DNA of 64,000 bases from Pedobacter nutrimenti. GTDB taxonomy: Bacteria > Bacteroidota > Bacteroidia > Sphingobacteriales > Sphingobacteriaceae. Where the stretch lies: contig NZ_QKLU01000008.1 of the NCBI RefSeq assembly GCF_003208655.1, forward strand, positions 1 through 64,000. Reading direction: 5' to 3'. The position numbers and the translations under genes were made by a program. Below the pieces are notes generated by a model. That model saw only the letters and a list, made by a program, of their open reading frames with translations, was not told where the DNA came from and made no database searches. Of this stretch, positions 24,996-32,716 are shown piece after piece. Each line of letters starts with the position of its first letter. The stretch's first letter is position 1.

Positions 24996-26284
24996 CCTCC
25001 ATCAGTCACCATAACCCGCTTTATAGAATTGTGGTAGCGCACTATTTACTTGCAGGCCTGTGTTTTTTGATACTGGCGGGAATGTTCCTGTTTTCAGTGG
25101 AGTCTCTATCCGGACATTATTTTCAACCGAAGATTTTAGCACTAACTCATACCGCGGCACTAGGCTGGGGAACGATGATCATATTTGGTGCGCTATACCA
25201 ACTGCTTCCAGTGATATTAGAAACCAATTTATATAGTACAATATTCCCCTGGATCAGTCTTGCTTTTTTTGTTCCGGGCATAATTCTGCTCGTTTATAGC
25301 TTTTGGATCTTCGACCCGGGCCTGTACATGCAAATTGCTAGTATCCTGGTGCTTACAGGGGTCATATTCTTTACTTTGAATGTTTTTTTTACGGTTAAGC
25401 GTAAAAAGCGGGAATCTATTTTTCAGGAGTTTATCATTACATCCGTTTTATGGCTCACGCTTACTGCATTACTTGGAACCCTGTTGGTGTTTAACTTCCA
25501 ATTTTCATTTCTGCAAAAGGACCATCTTGATTTTCTGAGATTGCATGCGCACATGGGTATTGTCGGGTGGTTTTTGATGCTCATAATTGGGGTTAGTGCT
25601 AAGCTTGTACCGATGTTCCTGGTTTCTAAATACCAGAAAGTGCAGCTCCTTTCTTTTAGTTATTACTTTATCAATGCAGCCCTTGTATCATTTCTTTTGA
25701 GCGCATATTTGCAGGGCATTGTTTTTATAACCTATGTCGTTGTATTACTGGGTGCTACCGGAGTTTCTTTTTATTTATTTTATCTTTTCAAGTGTATGAA
25801 ATCCCGCATTCGTAAAGAGGTGGATCTCCCGATGGTAAAGACTTTATTCTCTTTTTTACTGCTCGCGGCAGGTATGTTGGTTTTGCCCTTTATACTCTAT
25901 TACCATTTAGAAAACCATCGCCTTGCTGTGAACATGTCTACCCTTTATGGAATTCTGATCTTTATGGGCTGGATCAGTGCATTGATATTGGGGCAGACTT
26001 TTAAGACCTTGCCTTTTATTGTTTGGCTGAAGCATTATGAACATTTAGCAGGGAACGTTAAAACACCGGTTCCCGCCGATTTGTTAAATGGCCGCCTCTT
26101 ATATATTCAATTTGTTGCATTTTTTCTTTTCCTGGTTACGTTTATAGCGGGATTTCTGCTTGGTTCCATTGTAATGAGATTTATGGGAGCCTGCAGTCTG
26201 ATTGTCACAGCGCTAAGTTATTTATTCCATGTAATTTACCTGCTTTTGCACAAAACTAAAATTCGCAATTATGACGATATCTGA
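24992..26284 (+). CDS. orphan heme-copper-oxidase-like / NnrS-like membrane protein
   Basis: 430 residues with about twelve transmembrane helices. Conserved histidines sit at helix ends in the manner of oxidase subunit I: His53 in LTHTAALGWG and His185/His187 in LRLHAHMGIVGWF. A complete set of binuclear-centre ligands is not evident, so it is probably not a terminal oxidase by itself. Proteins of this kind (NnrS-like or subunit-I-like) are linked to NO tolerance in denitrifiers. It overlaps both neighbours (4 bases upstream, 14 bases downstream), so it is firmly part of the nor operon. A heme-binding role is inferred. Confidence 0.65.
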   Translation: MTSISHHNPLYRIVVAHYLLAGLCFLILAGMFLFSVESLSGHYFQPKILALTHTAALGWGTMIIFGALYQLLPVILETNLYSTIFPWISLAFFVPGIILLVYSFWIFDPGLYMQIASILVLTGVIFFTLNVFFTVKRKKRESIFQEFIITSVLWLTLTALLGTLLVFNFQFSFLQKDHLDFLRLHAHMGIVGWFLMLIIGVSAKLVPMFLVSKYQKVQLLSFSYYFINAALVSFLLSAYLQGIVFITYVVVLLGATGVSFYLFYLFKCMKSRIRKEVDLPMVKTLFSFLLLAAGMLVLPFILYYHLENHRLAVNMSTLYGILIFMGWISALILGQTFKTLPFIVWLKHYEHLAGNVKTPVPADLLNGRLLYIQFVAFFLFLVTFIAGFLLGSIVMRFMGACSLIVTALSYLFHVIYLLLHKTKIRNYDDI

Positions 26285-26573
26285 TATTCCTTCTGCCCTG
26301 AAAACTGTTATAGATCCGGAACTGAACCTCAATATTGTTGACCTGGGTTTAGTTTATGCCCTAAAGCTTAATGAAACCACCCGGCAGTTCCTGATAGAAA
26401 TGAGCTTATCTTCAAAATTCTGCCCAATGGGTGAGAGTATTTTATCGGCGACTAAAAATTGCATGGAGCGAACTTTTCCTGATTATATGACAGAGGTTAC
26501 CCTGGTTTGGGAACCCGAGTGGAGCTATAAATTCATATCAGAGGAAGGACTAAAAACATTGAGAGGATATTAA
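26271..26573 (+). CDS. MIP18/DUF59-family protein (SufT/PaaD-like)
   Basis: 100 residues. The opening (IPSALKTVIDPELNLNIVDLGLVYALKL) is the hallmark of the MIP18/DUF59 fold, and SSKFCPMGESI keeps the family's Cys. These proteins assist iron-sulfur cluster assembly or target maturation (SufT, PaaD). As last gene of the azurin-norZ operon, overlapping the membrane protein before it by 14 bases, it may help insert or restore clusters under NO stress. About 30 bases separate its stop from the separate RIC promoter. Confidence 0.85.
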   Translation: MTISDIPSALKTVIDPELNLNIVDLGLVYALKLNETTRQFLIEMSLSSKFCPMGESILSATKNCMERTFPDYMTEVTLVWEPEWSYKFISEEGLKTLRGY

Positions 26574-26601
26574 AAATAGGAATCACTATTGTTTTTCAAT
26601 G

Positions 26602-26644
26602 TGATTGAGATCATAAACCAGCCGGATTCTGAAGGTTAAATTTG
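26602..26644 (+). promoter_or_regulatory. Crp/Fnr-type operator with perfect -7 element for the RIC gene
   Basis: TGATTGAGATCA (26602-26613) is TGAT-N4-ATCA and TAAATTTG (26637-26644) is a perfect -7 element. Operator centre to final G is 36.5 bases, placing the operator near -42 from the predicted start at about 26650, the classic class II activator position. Confidence 0.8.
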
Positions 26645-26674
26645 TTTTCATAAAATTCTAACAAAAGAAATATT

Positions 26675-27637
26675 ATGGAAACAATGAACACATTAGATGT
26701 GACGGCTTTGGAGCCCCGGTTAAAACATCCAACGATTTTTGATATATATGACAGGCTAAATCCAGGCGAGGCTTTTGTGATTAACAACGACCACGATCCT
26801 AAGCCACTCTATTATCAGCTGCTTGCAGAGCGCGGACCGGTTTTTACCTGGCAGTATCTGGAAGAGGGCCCTGAACTGTGGAAAGTGAAGATCTCTAAAA
26901 ACGGAGGTGTCGAGGCAGACCCAACTATAGGCGAAATTGTAACTAAGGATTATCGTAAAGCGCAGGTCTTTAAACATTACGGCATTGACTTTTGCTGTGG
27001 CGGAAAGAAGACCATTAAAGAGGCTTGTGAAAAAAAGGGAATTGATACAGCTGAAGTAACAAAAGCGCTGGAGTCAATCCAGGATAATACAAATAGCTGT
27101 GAAAATGATTACACGAAATGGGACATTGGATTTTTGACCGATTATATCATCAATACACACCATCAGTATGTAAAGGAAAACACTTCTTTTATTGTGGAAC
27201 TGGCAAATAAAGTGGCAAAGGTACACGGGCAGCAGCACCCTGAGGTTGTTGAAGTAGCTAAACTGTTCAACCAGGTTGGAGAAGATCTGATGCTACACCT
27301 GAGCAAGGAGGAAAAAGTTCTTTTCCCTTTTATAAAAGAGTTGGCCACCGTTCAGCGTGAGGGAGGACAACTTCCAGAAAGCGCTTTTGGCCATGTATCC
27401 AACCCAATTCATGTCATGGAATCGGAACACGAGCAGGCTGGCGATCTGTTGCATACCATACGGGAAATTACCCATGATTTTACATTGCCTGCCAATGCCT
27501 GCAATTCGTACACGATATTGTACAAAAAGCTGGATGAATATGAAAATGATCTGCATAAGCATGTGCATCTGGAAAACAATATCTTGTTCCCAAAAGCACT
27601 GCTAGCGGAACAAGAGCTGCAGGCAGGCGTAAAATAA
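26675..27637 (+). CDS. iron-sulfur cluster repair di-iron protein RIC with N-terminal DUF2249
   Basis: 320 residues. DUF2249 at about 18-75 (HPTIFDIYDRLNPGEAFVINNDHDP), then DUF542/ScdA N-domain at about 83-140 with GIDFCCGG (Cys107, Cys108), then a hemerythrin-like di-iron domain to the end. Ligands are plain: THHQY (His162/163), LHLSKEE, HVMESEHEQ and HKHVHLENN. RIC proteins (YtfE, ScdA, NorA) restore iron-sulfur clusters damaged by NO or peroxide. It has its own activated promoter and a terminator after the stop. The fused DUF2249 is not present in E. coli YtfE. Confidence 0.93.
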   Translation: METMNTLDVTALEPRLKHPTIFDIYDRLNPGEAFVINNDHDPKPLYYQLLAERGPVFTWQYLEEGPELWKVKISKNGGVEADPTIGEIVTKDYRKAQVFKHYGIDFCCGGKKTIKEACEKKGIDTAEVTKALESIQDNTNSCENDYTKWDIGFLTDYIINTHHQYVKENTSFIVELANKVAKVHGQQHPEVVEVAKLFNQVGEDLMLHLSKEEKVLFPFIKELATVQREGGQLPESAFGHVSNPIHVMESEHEQAGDLLHTIREITHDFTLPANACNSYTILYKKLDEYENDLHKHVHLENNILFPKALLAEQELQAGVK

Positions 27638-27654
27638 TCAGCATCGTAACTTAA

Positions 27655-27688
27655 AGGACCACTGTAAGCAGATTACAGGGGTCTTTTT
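27655..27688. terminator. terminator between RIC and the convergent membrane gene
   Basis: GGACCACTGTAA and TTACAGGGGTC pair with one mismatch around five bases and are followed by TTTTT. The structure runs into the last codons of the leftward gene, so it can serve both strands. Confidence 0.75.
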
Positions 27689-28929
27689 GCGTTTATAAAG
27701 TAACCGGCTTTTATTAGTGTTATGGCGAGACCTACTGCCATCATAACTGCAGCCAGGAATAAAACGATGCCTGTATGCACTACACCATTAAACGCGATGG
27801 CGTCCAACGCTTGTACCATTAATGCGCCTTCCTGAAGTAATACCCCAGATATAAAAATACATAGCCCGGTTTTATTTAATTCCCGGCCTACTCTCGCCAG
27901 TACAATGTTACAGCAGCCAAGAATAAAGAAAGAAATTACCCCCAGGAAACACAGGTGCAGGTAGGCTACAATTACTGGCCTGAGGCTAAAGGCAAAATCA
28001 GCAAAGTAAGGGATGATGGAAAAACTTTGCAGAACGATTTTCAGCGCAAACGAAATATAGGCAAGCGTCCATAAATAAGCGGTCATTTGGTTCAGGGAAA
28101 AATCAGGTCTGGATCTAAGTGCTTCTAAAAGGCGGTAGTTATAAAAAACTACAGACAGCTGAACGATAGCTGAGCCCGCAGCGATCCAAAACAAATACGC
28201 CGGTACTTTTAATCCCAATATAGATAGTAAGTAAGAGGGGATAACGGTCAATGCAAGAATTAAGAAGAGGCCCCTGTTGATTTTTAGTAAATGCATGTCC
28301 TCCTTTTGTTGGACGAAAGAAAATAACAGCCCAAAACAGGCGAACAGGAACCAGCCGTTATACTGGAAATGAAGGAAAAAATAAATGGCTGAAAAATAAA
28401 GATCCTGGACAAAAATGCGGTTCGCCATTAAGTAAGCGAGAGTAAAGGGTCCGATTGAAGAAATGCCTAGCAGCACAAGTGCAAATTTAAACCAATTGCT
28501 GGTGTGCTGGTTTCCTTTTATCCCGCTCAAATCTTTCCAGTAGTAAAAAATAAAAAAATAGGAAACAAAAATTGATAGTGTTGAAAATGTGATTGAAGCC
28601 AGGGCATATCCCTGTGCTGTAAATGCAATCAACATACCGTAAGCAGAGATTGTATTGGCAATGAATAAGCAATGGTATTTTTTATAATTGGTTACAATGC
28701 CAGACCTGGTCAGGTAGTTCACCATGAGGGCCATTAACGCCAATGATACCCAGCCTACAAATGCGAAATGAGAATGACCATGTAATAAAAATTTCTGGTC
28801 AATCAATGGCAGCGGAAAGTTAATTTTATAACGTAAAATGATGCCAACTACGGAAACTATAAAAAAATTAATCAATGAAATTATGATCCATCTTCGGCTA
28901 TTGAACTGATTGTCTCGCATTATTACCAT
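27673..28929 (-). CDS. polytopic membrane protein with oxidase-like histidines
   Basis: 418 residues, about twelve transmembrane helices. FLLHGHSHFAFVGWVS (His50, His52, His54) and VAYLHLCFLGVISFFI resemble the heme-ligand helices of NnrS or oxidase-subunit-I-like proteins, as in 24992-26284, but the two proteins are only distantly alike. No complete binuclear centre is visible. An ATG nine bases downstream is an alternative start. It is divergent from the nos operon and shares its 180-base control region, so it may respond to the same Crp/Fnr operators. Heme or NO-related function is inferred. Confidence 0.65.
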   Translation of the reverse strand: MVIMRDNQFNSRRWIIISLINFFIVSVVGIILRYKINFPLPLIDQKFLLHGHSHFAFVGWVSLALMALMVNYLTRSGIVTNYKKYHCLFIANTISAYGMLIAFTAQGYALASITFSTLSIFVSYFFIFYYWKDLSGIKGNQHTSNWFKFALVLLGISSIGPFTLAYLMANRIFVQDLYFSAIYFFLHFQYNGWFLFACFGLLFSFVQQKEDMHLLKINRGLFLILALTVIPSYLLSILGLKVPAYLFWIAAGSAIVQLSVVFYNYRLLEALRSRPDFSLNQMTAYLWTLAYISFALKIVLQSFSIIPYFADFAFSLRPVIVAYLHLCFLGVISFFILGCCNIVLARVGRELNKTGLCIFISGVLLQEGALMVQALDAIAFNGVVHTGIVLFLAAVMMAVGLAITLIKAGYFINAKRPL

Positions 28930-29004
28930 TTAATTTTAATTTGTAATTTTAAGTGTAATTCGTATCTTGATTTGTACAATTAAGACAAAAAATGGCATAA
29001 ATTG

Positions 29005-29081
29005 TGTGACCGATCTCACATAATAACGACACATTATATGATTCTAATCATATAATGTGAGTTTCTGATTTCCTATAATTA
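29005..29081 (+). promoter_or_regulatory. two Crp/Fnr-type operators before the nos operon
   Basis: TGTGACCGATCTCACA (29005-29020) is a perfect TGTGA-N6-TCACA palindrome. A second site at 29031-29058 has perfect 13-base arms (ACATTATATGATT and its complement) around CT, with core TGATTCTAATCA. The -7-like TATAATTA ends 36.5 bases from the second centre. The first site may serve the divergent gene or act as an upstream co-site. Confidence 0.75.
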
Positions 29082-29108
29082 CATAATTATTTAAACCTAA
29101 GAAATGTT

Positions 29109-29588
29109 ATGAAAAAACTGATTTTCTTATCTCTATTAGCCCTATTCGCTGCCGGGTGCGCAGGCGGAGGAAACACTGAATCAAATAATTCGACAGATAA
29201 ATCTGCTGAAAGCCAGGAACAGGCGCCGTCCACGGATACTTATGATCCCAACAGGGGCGAGGGTAAATTCACCGATGTTAAAGTCGGCGACAAACTGGAC
29301 CCAGCAATGGCCCAAAGGGGAGAAAAACTTGCAGATTTAAAATGTATATCCTGCCATAAGCTTACCGATGAAAAGCTCGTCGGACCTGGGTGGGCGGGAG
29401 TTACCAAACGGCACAAACCCGAATGGATTATGAATTTCATGACCAATACCGACGTAATGATTGATAAGGATCCGAAAGTACAAGCCATGTTAGAGATCTG
29501 TATGGTGCGTATGCCGAATCAAAACCTCAGTGATGATGATGCACGGGATATCCTGGAATTTTTAAGAAAAAACGACGGAGTAAAATAA
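29109..29588 (+). CDS. monoheme cytochrome c lipoprotein, likely electron donor to NosZ
   Basis: 159 residues. Lipobox AAGC gives lipidated Cys17, a Ser/Glu/Asn-rich linker follows to about residue 55, and a class I cytochrome c domain binds heme through Cys79, Cys82 and His83 (CISCH). A Met in VRMPNQNLS near residue 135 is the likely sixth ligand. First gene of the nos operon, 39 bases before nosZ. Clade II nos clusters typically carry such cytochromes in place of NosR-type electron supply, which is also missing here. Confidence 0.9.
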   Translation: MKKLIFLSLLALFAAGCAGGGNTESNNSTDKSAESQEQAPSTDTYDPNRGEGKFTDVKVGDKLDPAMAQRGEKLADLKCISCHKLTDEKLVGPGWAGVTKRHKPEWIMNFMTNTDVMIDKDPKVQAMLEICMVRMPNQNLSDDDARDILEFLRKNDGVK

Positions 29589-29627
29589 GGTCCGTTTAAT
29601 GCCAATTATTTATAATAAATTATTTTT

Positions 29628-31622
29628 ATGAAAAAGATTATATATCTATTTTTCGCCAGTGGAGCTTTCTTAATGCTGATTCACCTGTCTGGTTGTAAAC
29701 CAAAAAATGCGGGTGATGCCACTGGTAGCGATGCGGCGGGCAGAACCTATGTTCCACCAGGAAAATACGATGAGCTGTACAACTTTGTTTCCGGCGGCTT
29801 TAGTGGCCAGGTGAGCGTCTATGGTATCCCTTCTGGGCGCTTGCTGCGTGTGATCCCGGTGTTTTCACAGGATGCGGAAAAAGGTTGGGGGTACAGTGAG
29901 GAAACAAAACCAATGTTAAATACCTCTCACGGGGAGATTCCCTGGGGAGATCAGCACCATCTCGACCTTTCGCAAACTAATGGCGAGATAGATGGACGTT
30001 GGTTATTTGCAAATGAAAACAATACACCTCGTATTGCCAGAATCGATCTAAAGACCTTTCGTACCACAGAGATCATTGAAATTCCGAATGGCGCAGGAAA
30101 CCACTCTTCCCCTTTTATTACCGAAAATACGGAATACGTAGTGGCAGGGACACGTTTCAGCGTTCCGATGGATTATGAAAACGGCGACGTGCCGATCAGT
30201 TCCTATAAAAAGAACTTCAAGGGTACAATCAGTTTTATCAGTGTTGCCCCTACAAATGGTGAAATGAAAATAGCTTTCCAGATGCTGTTGCCAGGAATGA
30301 ATTTTGACTTGAGCCACAGTGGTAAGGGACCTAGCAGCGGATGGTTTTTCTTTAGCTGTTATAATTCCGAACAAGCCCACACTTTATTGGAAGTCAACGC
30401 TTCCAAAAGAGATAAAGATTATATTCTTGCTGTAAATTGGAAGAAAGCAGCGGAATATGTGAAACAGGGTAAAGGCAAAAAGGTTAAAGCTAACTTTGCG
30501 CACAATACCTATAGTGAGTCTACGCATACTGCTACCTCAAAAATGGAGTCAGAAGTGACGCTGATAGACGTCAGGGATTTTCCGGATCTGGTCTATATGA
30601 TACCATGTCCGAAATCTCCGCATGGTTGCGATGTGGATCCCACCGGTGAATATATCGTGGGTAGCGGAAAATTAGCGGCGCTGATTCCGGTATTTTCTTT
30701 CAGTAAAATCCAGAATGCCATTGCAAACAAAACATATGACGGCAGTTATGGTGGCATTCCGGTGCTAAAATATGAAGCTGCATTGTATGGTGAGGTTAAG
30801 AAACCAGGACTTGGGCCCTTGCATACAGAGTTTGACGGCAAGGGAAATGCTTATACCACCTTCTTTATCTCCTCGGAGATCGTAAAATGGAATGTTAAAG
30901 ATCTGAAGGTACTTGACAGGCAGCCGACTTATTATTCACCAGGACACCTGACCATTCCAGGCGGCGATACCAGAAAGCCCTACGGTAAATACCTTGTCGC
31001 TTATAACAAGATCACCAAAGACAGGTTTCTGCCTACCGGGCCAGAACTGGCCCAAAGTGCGCAGCTCTTTGACATTAGCGGGGATAAGATGAAGTTGTTA
31101 CTGGATTACCCGACTATTGGTGAACCACATTATGCACAAATGGTACCTGCAGAACTGATCTCTAAAAACTCCCAGAAGATTTTCAGATTAGATGAAAACA
31201 AACATCCTTATGTAACTATGGGCGAGAAAAATTCGAAAGTAACCAGAGAGGGAAACAAAGTACATGTTTACATGACGGCAATGCGTTCACACTTTTCCCC
31301 TGACAATATTGAAGGGGTTAAGCTTGGGGATGAGGTGTACTTCCACGTTACTAACCTGGAACAGGATTGGGATGTGCCACACGGTTTTGGTGTTAAAGGT
31401 AACAAAAATGCAGAGCTGCTGATCATGCCCGGAGAAACCACTACACTAAAATGGGTTCCGGAAAAAGTGGGTATATACCCAATCTATTGCACCGATTTCT
31501 GTAGTGCTTTGCATCAAGAGATGCAGGGTTACGTCCGGGTTTCTGCAAAAGGTTCAAAGGTGCCGATTTCCTTTAGCCTCGGGAAAAACTCAGAAGCGGC
31601 AGATGAAATACTGAAAAAATAA
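29628..31622 (+). CDS. nosZ: nitrous oxide reductase, clade II (Sec-exported)
   Basis: 664 residues. The leader is a Sec/lipoprotein signal (lipobox LSGC, Cys23) and not the twin-arginine signal of clade I. An N-terminal seven-bladed propeller carries the CuZ histidines, including GDQHHLDLS (His110/His111), SPHGCDV and EPHYAQM. A C-terminal cupredoxin domain has the CuA motif CX3CX3HX2M at Cys621, Cys625, His629 and Met632. It reduces N2O to N2 in the periplasm with electrons from cytochrome c or azurin. A perfect 15-base hairpin directly follows the stop. The gene is complete, with no frameshift. Confidence 0.97.
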   Translation: MKKIIYLFFASGAFLMLIHLSGCKPKNAGDATGSDAAGRTYVPPGKYDELYNFVSGGFSGQVSVYGIPSGRLLRVIPVFSQDAEKGWGYSEETKPMLNTSHGEIPWGDQHHLDLSQTNGEIDGRWLFANENNTPRIARIDLKTFRTTEIIEIPNGAGNHSSPFITENTEYVVAGTRFSVPMDYENGDVPISSYKKNFKGTISFISVAPTNGEMKIAFQMLLPGMNFDLSHSGKGPSSGWFFFSCYNSEQAHTLLEVNASKRDKDYILAVNWKKAAEYVKQGKGKKVKANFAHNTYSESTHTATSKMESEVTLIDVRDFPDLVYMIPCPKSPHGCDVDPTGEYIVGSGKLAALIPVFSFSKIQNAIANKTYDGSYGGIPVLKYEAALYGEVKKPGLGPLHTEFDGKGNAYTTFFISSEIVKWNVKDLKVLDRQPTYYSPGHLTIPGGDTRKPYGKYLVAYNKITKDRFLPTGPELAQSAQLFDISGDKMKLLLDYPTIGEPHYAQMVPAELISKNSQKIFRLDENKHPYVTMGEKNSKVTREGNKVHVYMTAMRSHFSPDNIEGVKLGDEVYFHVTNLEQDWDVPHGFGVKGNKNAELLIMPGETTTLKWVPEKVGIYPIYCTDFCSALHQEMQGYVRVSAKGSKVPISFSLGKNSEAADEILKK

Positions 31623-31630
31623 TATTCGGA

Positions 31631-31666
31631 TATTCCAGGCCATGCCATTAAGCATGGCCTGGAATA
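31631..31666 (+). terminator. strong hairpin after nosZ, inside the nos operon
   Basis: TATTCCAGGCCATGC and its exact complement pair over 15 bases around a six-base loop, starting 9 bases after the nosZ stop. Only a short T-run (TTTA) follows, and the next genes lie on the same strand, so it could stabilise the cytochrome-nosZ message or attenuate transcription into nosLDFY. Confidence 0.7.
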
Positions 31667-31685
31667 TTTATCTCATCCTATACCT

Positions 31686-32276
31686 ATGAAATCGACAGAT
31701 TTAACCACCACAAATAGAATCATTGTATTGGTCTGCGGCCTTGCGTTGTTTGTTGTTCTGTTTGTCCCGTTATGGCAAATAGAACTGGCTGCACCGCAAT
31801 ACCCGGAAGGTCTTGTGCTCAAAATGTACCCCAATAAAATAGCGGGAAATGTTGACATCATTAATGGACTGAATCATTATATTGGTATGAAGACACTCCA
31901 TACAGAAGACTTCGTGGAATTCGCCATCCTGCCTTACATCATCACTTTTTTTGCTGTGCTTTCGCTCGCTGTTGGTTTATTCCTGCGGACCTTTAAATGG
32001 CTTCTGGGTTTGTTTTCTCTTTTTGTAATTTTTGGTATAGTCGCAATGGCTGATTTCTGGCGATGGGAATATCAATACGGACACGATCTGGATCCAAACG
32101 CGGCAATCAATGTGCCTGGAATGAGTTACCAGCCCCCACTGATTGGTTATAAACAGCTGCTGAATTTTGGCGCTTATTCTGTCCCTGATATAGGCGGCTG
32201 GATATTTATTGTTGTCGGGTTGGGCTTGCTGGTGGCAGTTGTACTTCAATTTAAACATAAAAAACAATTTAAATGA
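31686..32276 (+). CDS. NosB-like membrane protein of the nos cluster
   Basis: 196 residues with four transmembrane helices (about 12-32, 80-100, 104-124 and 168-190) and a periplasmic loop between the first two. It contains no metal motif. It sits between nosZ and nosL and overlaps nosL by four bases. Clade II nos clusters often hold a small membrane protein of unknown function at this place (called NosB in epsilonproteobacteria); whether this is an orthologue is not certain. A role in NosZ assembly or electron supply is inferred from position. Confidence 0.65.
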   Translation: MKSTDLTTTNRIIVLVCGLALFVVLFVPLWQIELAAPQYPEGLVLKMYPNKIAGNVDIINGLNHYIGMKTLHTEDFVEFAILPYIITFFAVLSLAVGLFLRTFKWLLGLFSLFVIFGIVAMADFWRWEYQYGHDLDPNAAINVPGMSYQPPLIGYKQLLNFGAYSVPDIGGWIFIVVGLGLLVAVVLQFKHKKQFK

Positions 32277-32716
32277 AATCGATAACGTACATATTACCTT
32301 TCCTGTGGGTTATGGTGGCAATGGGATCATGCAATGTTGAACCTAAGCCCATTAAAGTCGGAACGGATGCCTGCAGCTTTTGTAAAATGGGGGTTGCAGA
32401 TAAACGTTTCGGAGCGGAATTAATTACGAGAAAAGGAAAGGTCTACAAGTTCGATGATCTTCATTGCCTGGTGGAATTTACAAGAACTGAAGGAGTTAAG
32501 CATGAGGACATTGATGGAATGTACCTGGTGAACTATGAGAAACCTCATGGTTTTATAGAACTGCAAAATGCGTTCTTGTTTAAAAGCGAAGCATTCAAGT
32601 CGCCAATGGGAAGTAATATTGCTGCTTTCCAAACTAAAGAAAAGTTAGCAGCTGCCTCGCAATCCGTAGAAGGGTCTGTTGTACAAGTAACGTCACTCAT
32701 GCCTTTTCATAAATGA
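32273..32716 (+). CDS. nosL: NosL copper chaperone lipoprotein
   Basis: 147 residues. Lipidated Cys20 (MGSC) and the NosL Cu(I) motif CSFCKM (Cys34, Cys37, Met39). NosL delivers copper to apo-NosZ in cooperation with NosDFY. It overlaps both neighbours by four bases. The length and the conserved DDLHCLVEF segment are typical of the family. Confidence 0.93.
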   Translation: MKSITYILPFLWVMVAMGSCNVEPKPIKVGTDACSFCKMGVADKRFGAELITRKGKVYKFDDLHCLVEFTRTEGVKHEDIDGMYLVNYEKPHGFIELQNAFLFKSEAFKSPMGSNIAAFQTKEKLAAASQSVEGSVVQVTSLMPFHK

